From Clostridia bacterium (lineage in GTDB: Bacteria > Bacillota > Clostridia > Oscillospirales > Acutalibacteraceae): 42,697 bases of DNA. The translations under genes and the position numbers were made by a program. This document shows, in pieces, positions 24,000 to 33,491 of this stretch. The notes beneath the pieces are model-generated. The model ran no database searches and was not told the origin of the DNA. It saw only the letters and a program-made list of their open reading frames with translations. The stretch is from contig JAFSCI010000018.1 in assembly GCA_017436815.1 (NCBI GenBank), positions 1 to 42,697 on the forward strand, given 5' to 3'. The stretch's first letter is position 1. Each line of letters begins with the position of its first letter.

Positions 24000-24644
24000 T
24001 TATTTTAATATTATATTAACTACGTCGTTTGGGGTGTTTGCAATAAAATCGGCTCCCGCTTCTTTTAATTCATCTAAACCGCCATAGCCATACAAAACGC
24101 CTATAGACTTTACGCCGAAGGTTTTTGCGCCTAAAATATCGTGCTCCCTATCGCCCACCATAATTATTTTAGATTTATCGCTCAAATTGCAAGAATCTGC
24201 TACGTAATTTATAATATCGGCCTTTGTAACAAATTTCTCATCCATCGAAGCGCCGCCGACAAATTCAAAATAGCCGTCCAAATTAAAGAATTCAAGTATC
24301 TGCTTTGCATACAGTTCGGGCTTGGACGTTGCAACGCAAAGCTTTTTCCCCGCATTTTTTAATGCTTTTAACATATCCTCTACGCCAAAGTACACCGAGT
24401 TTTCTTTAATACCTGTTACCTCGTAAGACTCACGGTAAACCTGTATAGCCTCGACCGCCTGTTCTTCACCAAAGCCGTAAAGATCCATAAAAGAATCTTT
24501 CAGCGGTGGGCCTACAAATTTATTTAATTTGCTTTGGTCTTCTTCTATAATGCCGTACTTTTTAAGGGCATATTTTACCGAGCGGGTTATTCCCAAGGCG
24601 GAATCGGTAAGGGTTCCATCTAAATCAAAAAATACATATTCCAT
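24000..24644 (-). CDS. HAD hydrolase, phosphoglycolate phosphatase-like
   Basis: 214 aa from the ATG at 24644 (RBS AAAGGTG; the longer frame begins inside the preceding gene). Motif I is FFDLDGTLTDS, motif II falls in CVATSKPELYA, the motif III Lys in KFVTKADI, and motif IV in IMVGDREHDILGAK. The helical C1 cap between motifs I and II gives the Gph/PGMB class, which acts on small phosphate esters such as phosphoglycolate. It starts 10 bp after the YgiQ-like gene and shares its transcript. Confidence 0.9.
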   Translation of the reverse strand: MEYVFFDLDGTLTDSALGITRSVKYALKKYGIIEEDQSKLNKFVGPPLKDSFMDLYGFGEEQAVEAIQVYRESYEVTGIKENSVYFGVEDMLKALKNAGKKLCVATSKPELYAKQILEFFNLDGYFEFVGGASMDEKFVTKADIINYVADSCNLSDKSKIIMVGDREHDILGAKTFGVKSIGVLYGYGGLDELKEAGADFIANTPNDVVNIILK

Positions 24645-24654
24645 TTTTACACCT

Positions 24655-26523
24655 TTAGCGTTTTTTCTTTGCGGCAAATTTTTTATTTTGTTTTTTGTTT
24701 TTATTGTTTTGAGGCTTAAATGCCGTTTTTTCGGGTGCTACAAGACAGTTTTTGCCAGTTCCTATAAGGTCGGTTCTGCCCGCTTTTTTAAGCGCAGTAA
24801 TAACTATTTTGCGGTTTTCGGGCTTAAAATACTGTAGCAGTGCCCTTTGCTCTGCCTTTTCTTCGGCAGTTTTAGGAACGTAAACAGGCTGCATTGTAAA
24901 CGGATCAAGCCCTGTGTAAAACATACAGGTAGACACAGTTCCCGGTGTTGGGTAAAAATCCTGAACCTGTTCGGGATGCATACCCTCTTTCTTTAAAAAC
25001 AGTGAAAGCTCAATAGCATCTTTTATAGTGCTTCCCGGGTGAGAAGACATTAAATACGGCACCAAAAACTGCTTTTTGCCAATGCTTTTGGTAAGCTCGT
25101 AAAAACGCTCTTTAAATTTATTATAAACCTTTATACTTGGCTTACCCATATATTTTAGCACGTTGTCTGAGCAGTGCTCGGGCGCAACTTTGAGTTGACC
25201 GCTTACGTGGTGCTCAACTAACTCCTTAAAGAAAGTTTCGTTAGAATCGGCAACAAGATAATCGAACCTTATTCCCGAACGGATAAACACCTTTTTTACC
25301 TTTGGTAGATTTCTCAGTTTTCTGAGCAGGTCCAAATAATCGGAATGGTCCACCTTTACGGCCTTGCAAAGCTCGGGCGCTAAACACTTTTTGTCCTTGC
25401 AAAGTCCGTTTTTAAGCTGGCCCTCACAAGACGGACCTCTGAAATTGGCGGTAGGCCCGCCAACGTCGTGAATATAACCCTTGAAATCGGGCAAATTGCA
25501 AAGCTCTTTAGCCTCTTTAATTACCGATTCGTGACTTCTGCAGGTGACCTGTCGTCCCTGGTGATATGCTATAGAGCAAAAATTACAAGCGCCGTAGCAA
25601 CCTCGGTTATGGTTTAATGAAAACTTAACCTCGGCAATTCCCGGCACACCGCCCTTTGCCTCATAGCTCGGGTGGTAGGTACGCATATAGGGTAAATCAA
25701 AAACGGCATCAAGCTCATCGGTACTCAGCGGCGGCATAGGTGGATTTTGAACAACCATTAAACTGCCGTGGCGCTGAATTACGGCTTTGCCACGCACTGC
25801 ATCGTGCTCGGTCTGTTGAATTTTGCAGGATACGGCATACTGCGCCTTGCCTGAATCGTCATTGCGGCTTACAAGCTCATAAGACGGACACTCAGCGCAT
25901 TTTTGCGGTACATATTCGCTAACGGGAACTGCGTATACGGTACCCTTAATGTCGGTAATGCTTTTTATATTCTCCCCTGCTTTTAAGCGGTCGGCAATCT
26001 CAACAACGTGTTTTTCACCCATACCGTACATAAGCAGGTCTGCGCCGCTCTCTATAAGTACGGATTTTCTTACGCTGTCGGACCAATAATCGTAATGGGC
26101 AAAACGCCTCAGCGATGCCTCAAGACCGCCTATGCACACGGGTGTATCGGGATATAGCTCTTTTATTTTTTTAGTATAAACCGTTACTGCCCGGTCGGGT
26201 CGGGCTCCGCTTTTGCCACCGGGGGTATATGCATCGTCACTTCTGCGTTTTTTGGCGGCGGTATAATGCGCCACCATAGAATCTATATTACCGCTATTGA
26301 CCATAAAGGCGAGGTTAGGTTTGCCGAAAACCATATAATCGGCATCGGTTTTAGGTTGCGAAATTATGCAGACTTTGTACCCTGCATTCTCCAGCACTCT
26401 GGATATAACCGCAGTACCAAAGCTTGGGTGGTCTACGTAAGCATCACCCGTAACTATTATTATGTCGGCACTGTCCCAGCCGTAGTCGGACATCTCTTGT
26501 TTTGTTAGTGGTAAAAAGGGCAT
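24655..26523 (-). CDS. ygiQ: YgiQ family radical SAM protein
   Basis: 622 aa from the ATG at 26523 with GAGAGG upstream; two earlier in-frame ATGs lack RBS support. N-terminal domain MPFLPLTKQEMSDYGWDSAD and DAYVDHPSFG are family hallmarks. The radical SAM cluster motif is CYGACNFC in NRGCYGACNFCSIAYHQGR near residue 300. An additional Cys-rich stretch around 375-390 (CEGQLKNGLCKDKKC) could hold a second cluster. The tail is Lys/Asn-rich. The reaction is unknown for the whole family. Confidence 0.93.
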   Translation of the reverse strand: MPFLPLTKQEMSDYGWDSADIIIVTGDAYVDHPSFGTAVISRVLENAGYKVCIISQPKTDADYMVFGKPNLAFMVNSGNIDSMVAHYTAAKKRRSDDAYTPGGKSGARPDRAVTVYTKKIKELYPDTPVCIGGLEASLRRFAHYDYWSDSVRKSVLIESGADLLMYGMGEKHVVEIADRLKAGENIKSITDIKGTVYAVPVSEYVPQKCAECPSYELVSRNDDSGKAQYAVSCKIQQTEHDAVRGKAVIQRHGSLMVVQNPPMPPLSTDELDAVFDLPYMRTYHPSYEAKGGVPGIAEVKFSLNHNRGCYGACNFCSIAYHQGRQVTCRSHESVIKEAKELCNLPDFKGYIHDVGGPTANFRGPSCEGQLKNGLCKDKKCLAPELCKAVKVDHSDYLDLLRKLRNLPKVKKVFIRSGIRFDYLVADSNETFFKELVEHHVSGQLKVAPEHCSDNVLKYMGKPSIKVYNKFKERFYELTKSIGKKQFLVPYLMSSHPGSTIKDAIELSLFLKKEGMHPEQVQDFYPTPGTVSTCMFYTGLDPFTMQPVYVPKTAEEKAEQRALLQYFKPENRKIVITALKKAGRTDLIGTGKNCLVAPEKTAFKPQNNKNKKQNKKFAAKKKR

Positions 26524-26593
26524 ACAAATTCCTCTCAAAAGTTTTTTATTCATTTTATCACATTTTTCTTTGCAGTACAACACCTAAAAACTA

Positions 26594-26629
26594 TTGTATT
26601 AAATAATAAAATATGTTATTATATTTAAT
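26594..26629 (+). promoter_or_regulatory. Promoter overlapped by an AT-rich palindrome (candidate metal-regulator box)
   Basis: TTGTAT (26594-26599), 17-nt spacer, TATTAT (26617-26622). ATTAAATAATAA (26598-26609) and TTATTATATTTAAT (26616-26629) form an imperfect palindrome over the promoter. Upstream of a CobW-type GTPase gene a Fur/Zur-family repressor site is the natural guess, but the match to a known box is not proven. Confidence 0.45.
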
Positions 26630-26656
26630 AATGCTTTTTTTGCGAGGTAGATTTAA

Positions 26657-27790
26657 ATGACTAAAATTGATATTTTTTCAGGATTCTTAGGCGCCGGCAA
26701 AACCACACTTATTAAAAAACTTATAAGTGAGTGCTATAAGGGCGAAAAGCTCGTGCTTATAGAAAACGAGTTCGGTGATATTGGTATAGACGGCGGATTT
26801 TTAAAGGATTCGGGAATTGAAATTACCGAAATGAACTCGGGCTGTATTTGTTGCTCATTGGTTGGCGACTTTGGCGAGGCTCTTAAAAAAGTGCTTAGTC
26901 AGTTTAACCCCGACCGCATTCTTATTGAGCCCTCGGGCGTAGGCAAGTTAAGCGACGTTATTAAAGCAACAAGCGTAGTTTTATCTGACGATGTAGTCTT
27001 AAACTCTTACACAACCGTTGTAGATGCAATTAAGTGCAAAATGCATCTTAAAAACTTTGGCGAGTTTTTTGTTGACCAGATTAAAAATGCCAAAACCGTT
27101 GTTTTCAGTCACACCGAAAACATTAGCGAAGACAAGCTAAATGCCGCATTACAAATTGTGCGCGAGCAAAACGAGCAGGCGGTTATAATTTCTACCCCTG
27201 TTGATATGCTCGATCCCCAGACTCTGCTTAACGCTATAGAAAACCGTGAAAACATTAACAGTAAAATAGACGAGCTTAAAAATGACGTTCCCTGCCCCGT
27301 TTGCGGACATCATCACGAACATGAACACGAGCATCACCACCACGAGCACCATGACGGTGAGTGTTGTTGCCACGAACATCATCACGAAGATTGTGACTGC
27401 CACGAACATCATCATGAGCATCATCATGAACATCATCATGACGGAGAATGCTGTTGTCACGAGCATCATCACGAGCATGAACACGAGCATCACCACCATC
27501 ACCACGCAGATGACGTATTCCAGAGTCTTGGTATAGAAACTGCTCGCAAGTATTCCAAAGAGGCGCTTGAGTGCATTTTAAGTCAGCTCGAAGATGCTGA
27601 TACCTTCGGTACAATTTTAAGAGCCAAGGGTATTGTTCCTTGTGAATGCGGAAAATTTATTCATTTTGATTACATTCCCGGTCAGATTGACATCAGAACC
27701 GGCTCTCCAGACGTTACGGGCAGAATATGTATTATAGGCTCTAAAATAAACAAGGATGCTTTAAATAAATTATTTAATATTGGTGAATAA
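26657..27790 (+). CDS. G3E (CobW/ZNG1-type) GTPase with a long His-rich metal-binding insert
   Basis: 377 aa. Walker A GFLGAGKTT (9-17), the diagnostic CxCC in SGCICCSL (C63, C65, C66), EPSG at 91-94 and a CobW C-terminal domain (about 288-377). Between GTPase and C-terminal domain, residues about 213-284 are almost only His, Glu, Asp and Cys, with DGECCCHEHHHE present twice at a 29-residue interval. COG0523 proteins of this kind deliver zinc or another transition metal to client enzymes. Start of a run with a second GTPase (3 bp gap), TrkA, TrkH and PrfC. The G4 position reads SHTE, not NKxD, as is frequent here. Confidence 0.92.
   Translation: MTKIDIFSGFLGAGKTTLIKKLISECYKGEKLVLIENEFGDIGIDGGFLKDSGIEITEMNSGCICCSLVGDFGEALKKVLSQFNPDRILIEPSGVGKLSDVIKATSVVLSDDVVLNSYTTVVDAIKCKMHLKNFGEFFVDQIKNAKTVVFSHTENISEDKLNAALQIVREQNEQAVIISTPVDMLDPQTLLNAIENRENINSKIDELKNDVPCPVCGHHHEHEHEHHHHEHHDGECCCHEHHHEDCDCHEHHHEHHHEHHHDGECCCHEHHHEHEHEHHHHHHADDVFQSLGIETARKYSKEALECILSQLEDADTFGTILRAKGIVPCECGKFIHFDYIPGQIDIRTGSPDVTGRICIIGSKINKDALNKLFNIGE
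27306..27513 (+). repeat. His/Cys-codon repeat tract inside the CobW-type gene
   Basis: About 200 bp of CAT/CAC, GAA/GAG and TGT/TGC codons. The duplicated DGECCCHEHHHE blocks (about 27353 and 27440) differ by synonymous changes (for example GGT GAG TGT versus GGA GAA TGC), so the protein sequence, not the DNA, is being kept. Slippage-prone DNA, likely variable in length between strains. Confidence 0.75.
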
Positions 27791-27792
27791 AA

Positions 27793-28734
27793 ATGGAAAC
27801 CCCCGTTTATCTTTTTACCGGCTTTTTGGAGTCGGGCAAAACAAAATTTATACAAGAAACCCTTGAGGACAAACGTTTTTGCTCGGGAGAGGGCACCTTA
27901 CTGCTTGTTTGCGAAGAAGGAATAGAGGAATATGCCCCCGAAAAATTTGCAGATTCTAACGTAACCATTAAGGTTATAGATACTGTAGATGAGTTAACCG
28001 AAAAAAATCTTTTGGCATATCAAAAAGAAAGCAAGGCAAAAAGGGTTATTATAGAGTATAACGGTATGTGGCTTTTAGAAAAGCTTTATACAGCCCTGCC
28101 TAAAGACTGGGTGCTATACCAAGAGATGACCTTTGCCGATGCGAACACTATTTTAAATTATAATGCAAATATGCGCACCTTGGTTTTCGATAAGCTTACT
28201 AACTGCGAGCTTGTTATATTTAACCGTGTGCCGTTTGAAACCGATGTTATGCCGCTGCACAAACTGGTACGAGGTGTAAGCAGACGTGCCGATATTGCCT
28301 ATGAGCATCCCGACGGCTCGGTATCGCCTGATGAAATAGAGGACCCTCTTCCCTTTAACGTAAACGCCGAGCACATAGTAATTGAAGATAAAGACTATGC
28401 GCTTTGGTACAGAGATATGGCCGAGCAACCACAAAAGTACAACGGCAAGACCCTTACCTTTACGGGAATACTTGCGGTAGATAAAAAAATGCCCGCTAAT
28501 ACAGCGGTTATAGGCCGACACATTATGACCTGCTGCGCTGACGATATTCAGTACTGCTCGGTTATTTTAACAGGTATTTCAACCGGCGGTCACGAAACGG
28601 GCGAATGGCTTAGCATTACGGCAAAATATAAATTTGAATACCACAAGCTTTACAAGGGCAACGGACCCGTATTAAGTTTAATTTCGCTCACAAAAGCCGA
28701 TGCGCCCGAGCAAAAGGTTGCAACATTTTATTAA
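27793..28734 (+). CDS. CobW-like GTPase fused to a DUF1980-like C-terminal domain
   Basis: 313 aa. N-terminal half is a P-loop domain with YLFTGFLESGKTKFIQ (Walker A GFLESGKT, 9-16) and IIEYNGMW in place of the CobW EPSG region. The CxCC motif of true CobW is missing. The C-terminal half (about 195-313) with YNGKTLTFTGIL, RHIMTCCADDIQYCSV and GEWLSITAKY resembles the DUF1980/YcgQ family, which is linked to zinc uptake with a YcgR permease in Bacillus. It is encoded 3 bp after the His-rich GTPase, so the two likely act together in metal allocation. The domain assignment is from motif memory and should be checked. Confidence 0.75.
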   Translation: METPVYLFTGFLESGKTKFIQETLEDKRFCSGEGTLLLVCEEGIEEYAPEKFADSNVTIKVIDTVDELTEKNLLAYQKESKAKRVIIEYNGMWLLEKLYTALPKDWVLYQEMTFADANTILNYNANMRTLVFDKLTNCELVIFNRVPFETDVMPLHKLVRGVSRRADIAYEHPDGSVSPDEIEDPLPFNVNAEHIVIEDKDYALWYRDMAEQPQKYNGKTLTFTGILAVDKKMPANTAVIGRHIMTCCADDIQYCSVILTGISTGGHETGEWLSITAKYKFEYHKLYKGNGPVLSLISLTKADAPEQKVATFY

Positions 28735-28746
28735 GCAGGTGATTTT

Positions 28747-30105
28747 ATGAAAATAATTATTGTGGGTATCGGCAAGGTTGGCGAAAAACTTTGCGGTATG
28801 CTCTCTAATGAGGGTCACGATATTATTGTTATAGATACCGACTATAAAATTATCGAAAAAACCGTAAACACTTATGATGTTATTGGCGTTAAGGGTAACG
28901 GCGCCACCTTTAAAACCCTTAACGAAGCAGAAGCAGACGATTGCGATATGTTCATCGCCTGCACCGAGTCTGACGAACTTAACATTATGAGCTGTACCAT
29001 AGCGCAAAAGCTAGGTGCAAAAAGCACGGTAGCCCGAGTCAGAAATCCGGAGTATCACGAGCAGGTTCAATTTTTATACGATCAAATGGGTATAAATTTG
29101 GTTATAAACCCAGAGTTTGAAACCGCCTTAGAAATTGAAAAACTCACCCGTTTCCCTGCCGCAACAAAGCTGGAAACCTTTGCAAAAGGCAGAGTTGATA
29201 TGGCTCAGATAAAAATATCGGCCGAACACAAGCTTGTAGGCAAGCCTTTATACGAATTAAAAAATCTATTTAACTCAAAATTTTTAATTTGCGCAGTTAA
29301 GCGTGATAGTGACGTATATATTCCGTCGGGTAATTTTGTAATTAACGCAAACGACACCGTCTACTTTACCGCCCCGCACGAGCAAATGGGCTCGGTATTC
29401 AAAGAGCTCGGACTACTCAAGAAAAAGATCAAGTCGGTTATGATTATAGGTGGCGGAAAAATATCCTTCTACCTGGCACAAAGACTTCTTAAACTGAAAA
29501 TATCGGTCACTATGGTCGAAATTGATAAAACCCGTTGCGAAAATCTTGCAGCACTTTTACCGGAGGCCACCATTATAAACGCCGACGGCACCGACTCAGA
29601 TATACTTATAGAAGAAGGAATCGACAGTGTTGACGCCTGCGTTTCCTTAACCGATATCGACGAAGAAAACATTATTGTTTCTATGTTTGCAGACTCAAGA
29701 AAAATAGAAAAAATAATAACAAAGGTTACCCGTCAGTCCTTGGTTCAGATGTTAGAGCATGCCGACATAGCCGGAAGCACGGTTTCACCTATGCTTACAA
29801 CCGCTAATTCTATTTTAAGTTATGCCAGAGCCAAAAATAACGCTTTAGGAAGTACGATTAAAACTCTTTATCGTATTGTTGATGAAAAGGTAGAAGCTAT
29901 TGAATTTCAGGTGCAAGAAGGCTTTAAGTTCTTTAACACACCGCTTAAAAATATGAGCCTTAAGAAAAACATTCTTATCGCCTGTATTCTGCGCAATAAT
30001 AAAATCATTCATCCAAACGGTGATACCGTAATTGAGCCTAAAGACCGCGTAGTTGTTGTTACCGCAAGCGAGCAGCTTAGCGATATTAACGATATTTTCG
30101 CATGA
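28747..30105 (+). CDS. trkA: Trk system potassium uptake regulator TrkA
   Basis: 452 aa. Two RCK units: an N-terminal Rossmann domain starting IIIVGIGKVGEKL, a TrkA-C domain (about 140-220), then a second Rossmann with MIIGGGKISFYLA near 230 and a second TrkA-C to the end. NAD(H)/ATP-binding cytosolic ring that gates the TrkH channel. It is immediately followed by trkH at 11 bp. Full length; ATG with AGGTG RBS. Confidence 0.95.
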   Translation: MKIIIVGIGKVGEKLCGMLSNEGHDIIVIDTDYKIIEKTVNTYDVIGVKGNGATFKTLNEAEADDCDMFIACTESDELNIMSCTIAQKLGAKSTVARVRNPEYHEQVQFLYDQMGINLVINPEFETALEIEKLTRFPAATKLETFAKGRVDMAQIKISAEHKLVGKPLYELKNLFNSKFLICAVKRDSDVYIPSGNFVINANDTVYFTAPHEQMGSVFKELGLLKKKIKSVMIIGGGKISFYLAQRLLKLKISVTMVEIDKTRCENLAALLPEATIINADGTDSDILIEEGIDSVDACVSLTDIDEENIIVSMFADSRKIEKIITKVTRQSLVQMLEHADIAGSTVSPMLTTANSILSYARAKNNALGSTIKTLYRIVDEKVEAIEFQVQEGFKFFNTPLKNMSLKKNILIACILRNNKIIHPNGDTVIEPKDRVVVVTASEQLSDINDIFA

Positions 30106-30116
30106 GGTAAGAATAT

Positions 30117-31571
30117 ATGAATTACCGTATGATGCTTTATATAATCGGGCAGATTATAAGAATTGAAGGTCTACTGATGATTATTCCTTTAATTTGCTCG
30201 TTTATTTACCCCCAGAACAGTTTATTCGCATTTTTAATCCCCTGCTTAGCGCTCACCTTGCTTGGTACCTTAATGACTATAAAACGCCCCAAAAACAAAG
30301 AAATAGGCGCAAAAGAGGGCTTTGTGTGCGTTGCGCTTTGCTGGGTTGTTTTATCACTCTTAGGCGCGGTGCCGTTTGTGTTAAGCGGCGAAATACCCTC
30401 TTTTATAGATGCGTTTTTTGAAACTGCATCGGGCTTTACCACAACGGGTTCGAGCATATTAACCGAGATAGAACACATAAATAAAGATATCCTTATGTGG
30501 CGCAGCCTTACCCACTGGATAGGCGGTATGGGTGTGCTTGTGTTTATGCTTATATTCTTGCCCCAGGCCGACATAAAATCCTCCCGTATGATGCACGTAA
30601 TGCGTGCCGAGGTTCCGGGTCCTGTAGTTGGCAAGCTTGTATCTAAAATAAGCGTTACCGCAAGAATAACCTATGCCATTTATATTTGCCTTACTGTTAT
30701 AGAAATAATATTCTTACTGTTTGGCAAAATGCCGCTTTATGACAGTATAGTCCACTCTTTAGGCACCGCAGGTACGGGTGGATTTAGTATTAAAAACACC
30801 AGCATTGCTTATTATAACAGTGCATATATAGATTACGTAATAGGCATATTTATGGTGTTGTTTGCTATAAACTTCAACGTTTACTTCCTCATTATTACAG
30901 GCGGCTTTATAAAGGCGCTGAAAAACGAAGAACTACGTTGGTTTTTAATTATTGTTGGTGTAAGTACCGCAATAATCACCTTAAATATAGCAAGCACCTA
31001 CGGCGGTTTGCTCAATGGTCTGCGCTATGCGTTTTTCCAGGTATCATCTGTAATATCCACCACGGGCTTCTCTACGACGGACTTTAACCAGTGGCCCGAA
31101 TTATCAAAGGCTATTTTGGTGTTGTTGATGTTTATTGGCGCGTGCGCGGGCTCTACCGGCGGCGGTATAAAGGTATCGCGCATTATGTTGCTTGTTAAAA
31201 ACGCATTCAGAGAAATTAAATATATCATACATCCACGCGCAGTCATAAGGGTCAGAATTGACAATAACGCAGTAGAACACGAGGTTATTCGCAGTACAAC
31301 GTCGTATTTTATAGTTTATATTATTATTTTTTCTTTTTCTGTTATATTGTTGTGCTTGTTTGACCCTCAGTACGATTTAGTTACAAACTTTTCGGCCGTG
31401 GCCGCCTGTATTAACAATATAGGACCAGGTCTTAATGCGGTTGGACCTGCCGCAAACTTCAGCGGACTGTCAAATGCATCTAAAATACTGTTATCATTCA
31501 ATATGCTTGCAGGAAGATTAGAGCTGTTCCCAATGCTGATGCTCTTCTCACCTGCCTCATGGAAAAAATAA
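30117..31571 (+). CDS. trkH: Trk potassium transporter membrane subunit TrkH
   Basis: 484 aa, four MPM repeats. Filter-loop signatures include TTTGSSILTEIE (first), GTAGTGGFS (second), STTGFSTTDF (third) and a weaker fourth, NNIGPGLN. K+ channel-like transporter gated by TrkA. Its stop codon overlaps the RBS region of prfC. The family's usual length is about 480. Confidence 0.95.
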   Translation: MNYRMMLYIIGQIIRIEGLLMIIPLICSFIYPQNSLFAFLIPCLALTLLGTLMTIKRPKNKEIGAKEGFVCVALCWVVLSLLGAVPFVLSGEIPSFIDAFFETASGFTTTGSSILTEIEHINKDILMWRSLTHWIGGMGVLVFMLIFLPQADIKSSRMMHVMRAEVPGPVVGKLVSKISVTARITYAIYICLTVIEIIFLLFGKMPLYDSIVHSLGTAGTGGFSIKNTSIAYYNSAYIDYVIGIFMVLFAINFNVYFLIITGGFIKALKNEELRWFLIIVGVSTAIITLNIASTYGGLLNGLRYAFFQVSSVISTTGFSTTDFNQWPELSKAILVLLMFIGACAGSTGGGIKVSRIMLLVKNAFREIKYIIHPRAVIRVRIDNNAVEHEVIRSTTSYFIVYIIIFSFSVILLCLFDPQYDLVTNFSAVAACINNIGPGLNAVGPAANFSGLSNASKILLSFNMLAGRLELFPMLMLFSPASWKK

Positions 31572-31584
31572 GGAGTACACTACA

Positions 31585-33174
31585 TTGTCTAATTTGCAAA
31601 ACGAAATTAAAAGACGTCGCACCTTCGCTATAATCTCGCACCCCGACGCCGGTAAAACCACACTAACAGAAAAATTCCTGCTTTACGGCGGCGCAATACA
31701 AACTGCGGGTGCAGTTAAGGGCAAGGCCGCAGCGAGACATGCAACGTCTGACTGGATGGAACTTGAAAAGCAAAGAGGTATTTCTATAACCTCGTCGGTT
31801 ATGCAGTTTGAGTACGACGGCTACTGCATAAATATTCTTGACACCCCCGGTCACCATGACTTCTCAGAAGACACCTACCGCACGCTTATGGCGGCCGATA
31901 GCGTTGTAATGGTAATAGATGCCGCTAAGGGTATAGAGCCGCAAACACGCAAACTGTTTAAAGTTTGCGCTATGCGCAATATCCCCATTTTCACCTTTAT
32001 AAATAAGCTCGACCGCGAAGCGCGTGACCCGTTCGAATTATTGGACGAGCTTGAAAAGGAATTTGGTATCGGAACCTACCCAATAAACTGGCCTATCGGT
32101 TGCGGTGTTAGCTTTAAGGGTGTGTTCGACCGTGAAAAGCGCTGCATTTTGACCTTTGGTGAGCCGCATAGAAACTATCAGAAATCAGATGCGGTAAAAT
32201 GCGATATTACCGATACCGAAAAATTAGACGAGCTTATCGGCGAGTATCAGCGGGCAGAATTGGTTGACCAGATAGAGCTGCTTGACGGAGCAAGCTTTGA
32301 GTTTGATATTGACAAAGTCCGCAACGGCAAGTTAACACCTGTTTTCTTTGGTTCGGCTCTTACAAACTTTGGCGTTGAGCCGTTTTTGGAGAGTTTTCTT
32401 AAAATGACCACATCCCCGCTTCCCAGAATGTCGGGCGAGGATATAGTCGACCCGTTTGATGAAAACTTCTCGGCCTTTGTATTTAAAATTCAGGCCAATA
32501 TGAACAAGGCGCACCGTGACAGAATAACCTTTATGCGCATTTGCTCGGGCAAATTCGAACGCGATAAAGAATATCTGCACACCGCCACAAACAAGACCTT
32601 AAGGCTTTCTCAGCCTCAGCAAATGATGGCCGATGACCGCCACATTATAAACGAGGCTTATGCGGGCGATATTATAGGTGTTTTTGACCCCGGTATATTC
32701 TCTATCGGAGATACTGTTTGCTCACCCAAAAAGGCAGTGAAGTTTGCGGGAATTCCCACCTTTGCTCCCGAGCATTTTTGCTTGTTAGAACAAAAAGACA
32801 CCCTAAAGCGCAAGCAGTTTGTTAAAGGTGTTGAGCAGATAGCCCAGGAGGGTGCAATACAAATTTTCCACGAGCCAAACTCGGGTATGGAGCGTGTTAT
32901 AGTTGGTGTTGTAGGCGTTTTACAGTTTGAGGTATTGGAATACCGCCTTAAAAACGAATACAACGTAGAGGTTATAAGAAATAATCTTCCCTACCAATAT
33001 ATAAGATGGATAACCTCTGACACCGACCCTTCTAAGCTTTCTATAACCTCAGATACCAAATGGGTGCAAGATTTTAAGGGCAACAACCTTTTAATATTTA
33101 CAAGCGAATGGAATATTAACTGGGCGCTTGAGCGAAACGAAGGCTTAGAGCTGCAAGACTTTAGCAAAAACTAA
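31585..33174 (+). CDS. prfC: Peptide chain release factor 3
   Basis: 529 aa, normal length. Translational GTPase that recycles RF1/RF2 after termination. G1 SHPDAGKTTLTEK, switch region EKQRGISITSSVMQF, G3 DTPGHHDFSEDTY, G4 NKLD; the domain II and III C-terminal parts follow to NWALERNEGLELQDF. The start is TTG (31585) preceded by AAGGAG at 9-10 nt, an RBS overlapping the trkH stop, so translation is coupled. Confidence 0.95.
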   Translation: MSNLQNEIKRRRTFAIISHPDAGKTTLTEKFLLYGGAIQTAGAVKGKAAARHATSDWMELEKQRGISITSSVMQFEYDGYCINILDTPGHHDFSEDTYRTLMAADSVVMVIDAAKGIEPQTRKLFKVCAMRNIPIFTFINKLDREARDPFELLDELEKEFGIGTYPINWPIGCGVSFKGVFDREKRCILTFGEPHRNYQKSDAVKCDITDTEKLDELIGEYQRAELVDQIELLDGASFEFDIDKVRNGKLTPVFFGSALTNFGVEPFLESFLKMTTSPLPRMSGEDIVDPFDENFSAFVFKIQANMNKAHRDRITFMRICSGKFERDKEYLHTATNKTLRLSQPQQMMADDRHIINEAYAGDIIGVFDPGIFSIGDTVCSPKKAVKFAGIPTFAPEHFCLLEQKDTLKRKQFVKGVEQIAQEGAIQIFHEPNSGMERVIVGVVGVLQFEVLEYRLKNEYNVEVIRNNLPYQYIRWITSDTDPSKLSITSDTKWVQDFKGNNLLIFTSEWNINWALERNEGLELQDFSKN

Positions 33175-33179
33175 ATTTA

Positions 33180-33213
33180 AATCCCTCCTGCAGTAGCCAC
33201 TGCGGGAGGGATT
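33180..33213. terminator. Bidirectional terminator
   Basis: AATCCCTCC and GCAG pair with CTGC and GGAGGGATT (one internal mismatch), between convergent prfC and spoIIID. Confidence 0.8.
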
Positions 33214-33215
33214 AT

Positions 33216-33464
33216 TTATTCGCCTTTATATTTTCTTTTTGTTGCAAGACCGCCACGAATGTGTCGCTCAGATTTGTTTTTCTCCAGTACTTTTTTAACC
33301 TGTAAATAAAGTTGCGGCTGTTCGCGTTTTAACCTTTGTGTAACGTCTTTATGTACCGTAGATTTGCTGATTTTAAAAACCTTTGCCGCCGCACGCACGG
33401 TAGCGCCCGTATTTATTATGTATTCGCCCAAAATAATTGCTCTGTTATCAACAGTATAATTCAT
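33216..33464 (-). CDS. spoIIID: Sporulation transcriptional regulator SpoIIID
   Basis: 82 aa from the ATG at 33464 (AGGAG 8 nt upstream); the longer frame includes the RBS. Mother-cell DNA-binding switch protein between sigma-E and sigma-K programmes. HTH segment GATVRAAAKVFKISKSTVHK (about 20-39), DVTQRL and the basic tail SERHIRGGLATKRKYKG are highly characteristic. Its promoter matches the sigma-E pattern. It shows that this lineage keeps the endospore programme. Confidence 0.96.
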   Translation of the reverse strand: MNYTVDNRAIILGEYIINTGATVRAAAKVFKISKSTVHKDVTQRLKREQPQLYLQVKKVLEKNKSERHIRGGLATKRKYKGE

Positions 33465-33491
33465 ACAACCAACTCCTAAAAGCACTGTTAA

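Noticed and set aside
27149..27614. Open frames opposite and out of frame with the His-rich tract
   Set aside because: They are low-complexity Met/Val or Asp/His mirror products of the CAT/CAC-rich codons of the real gene, with no RBS or family.
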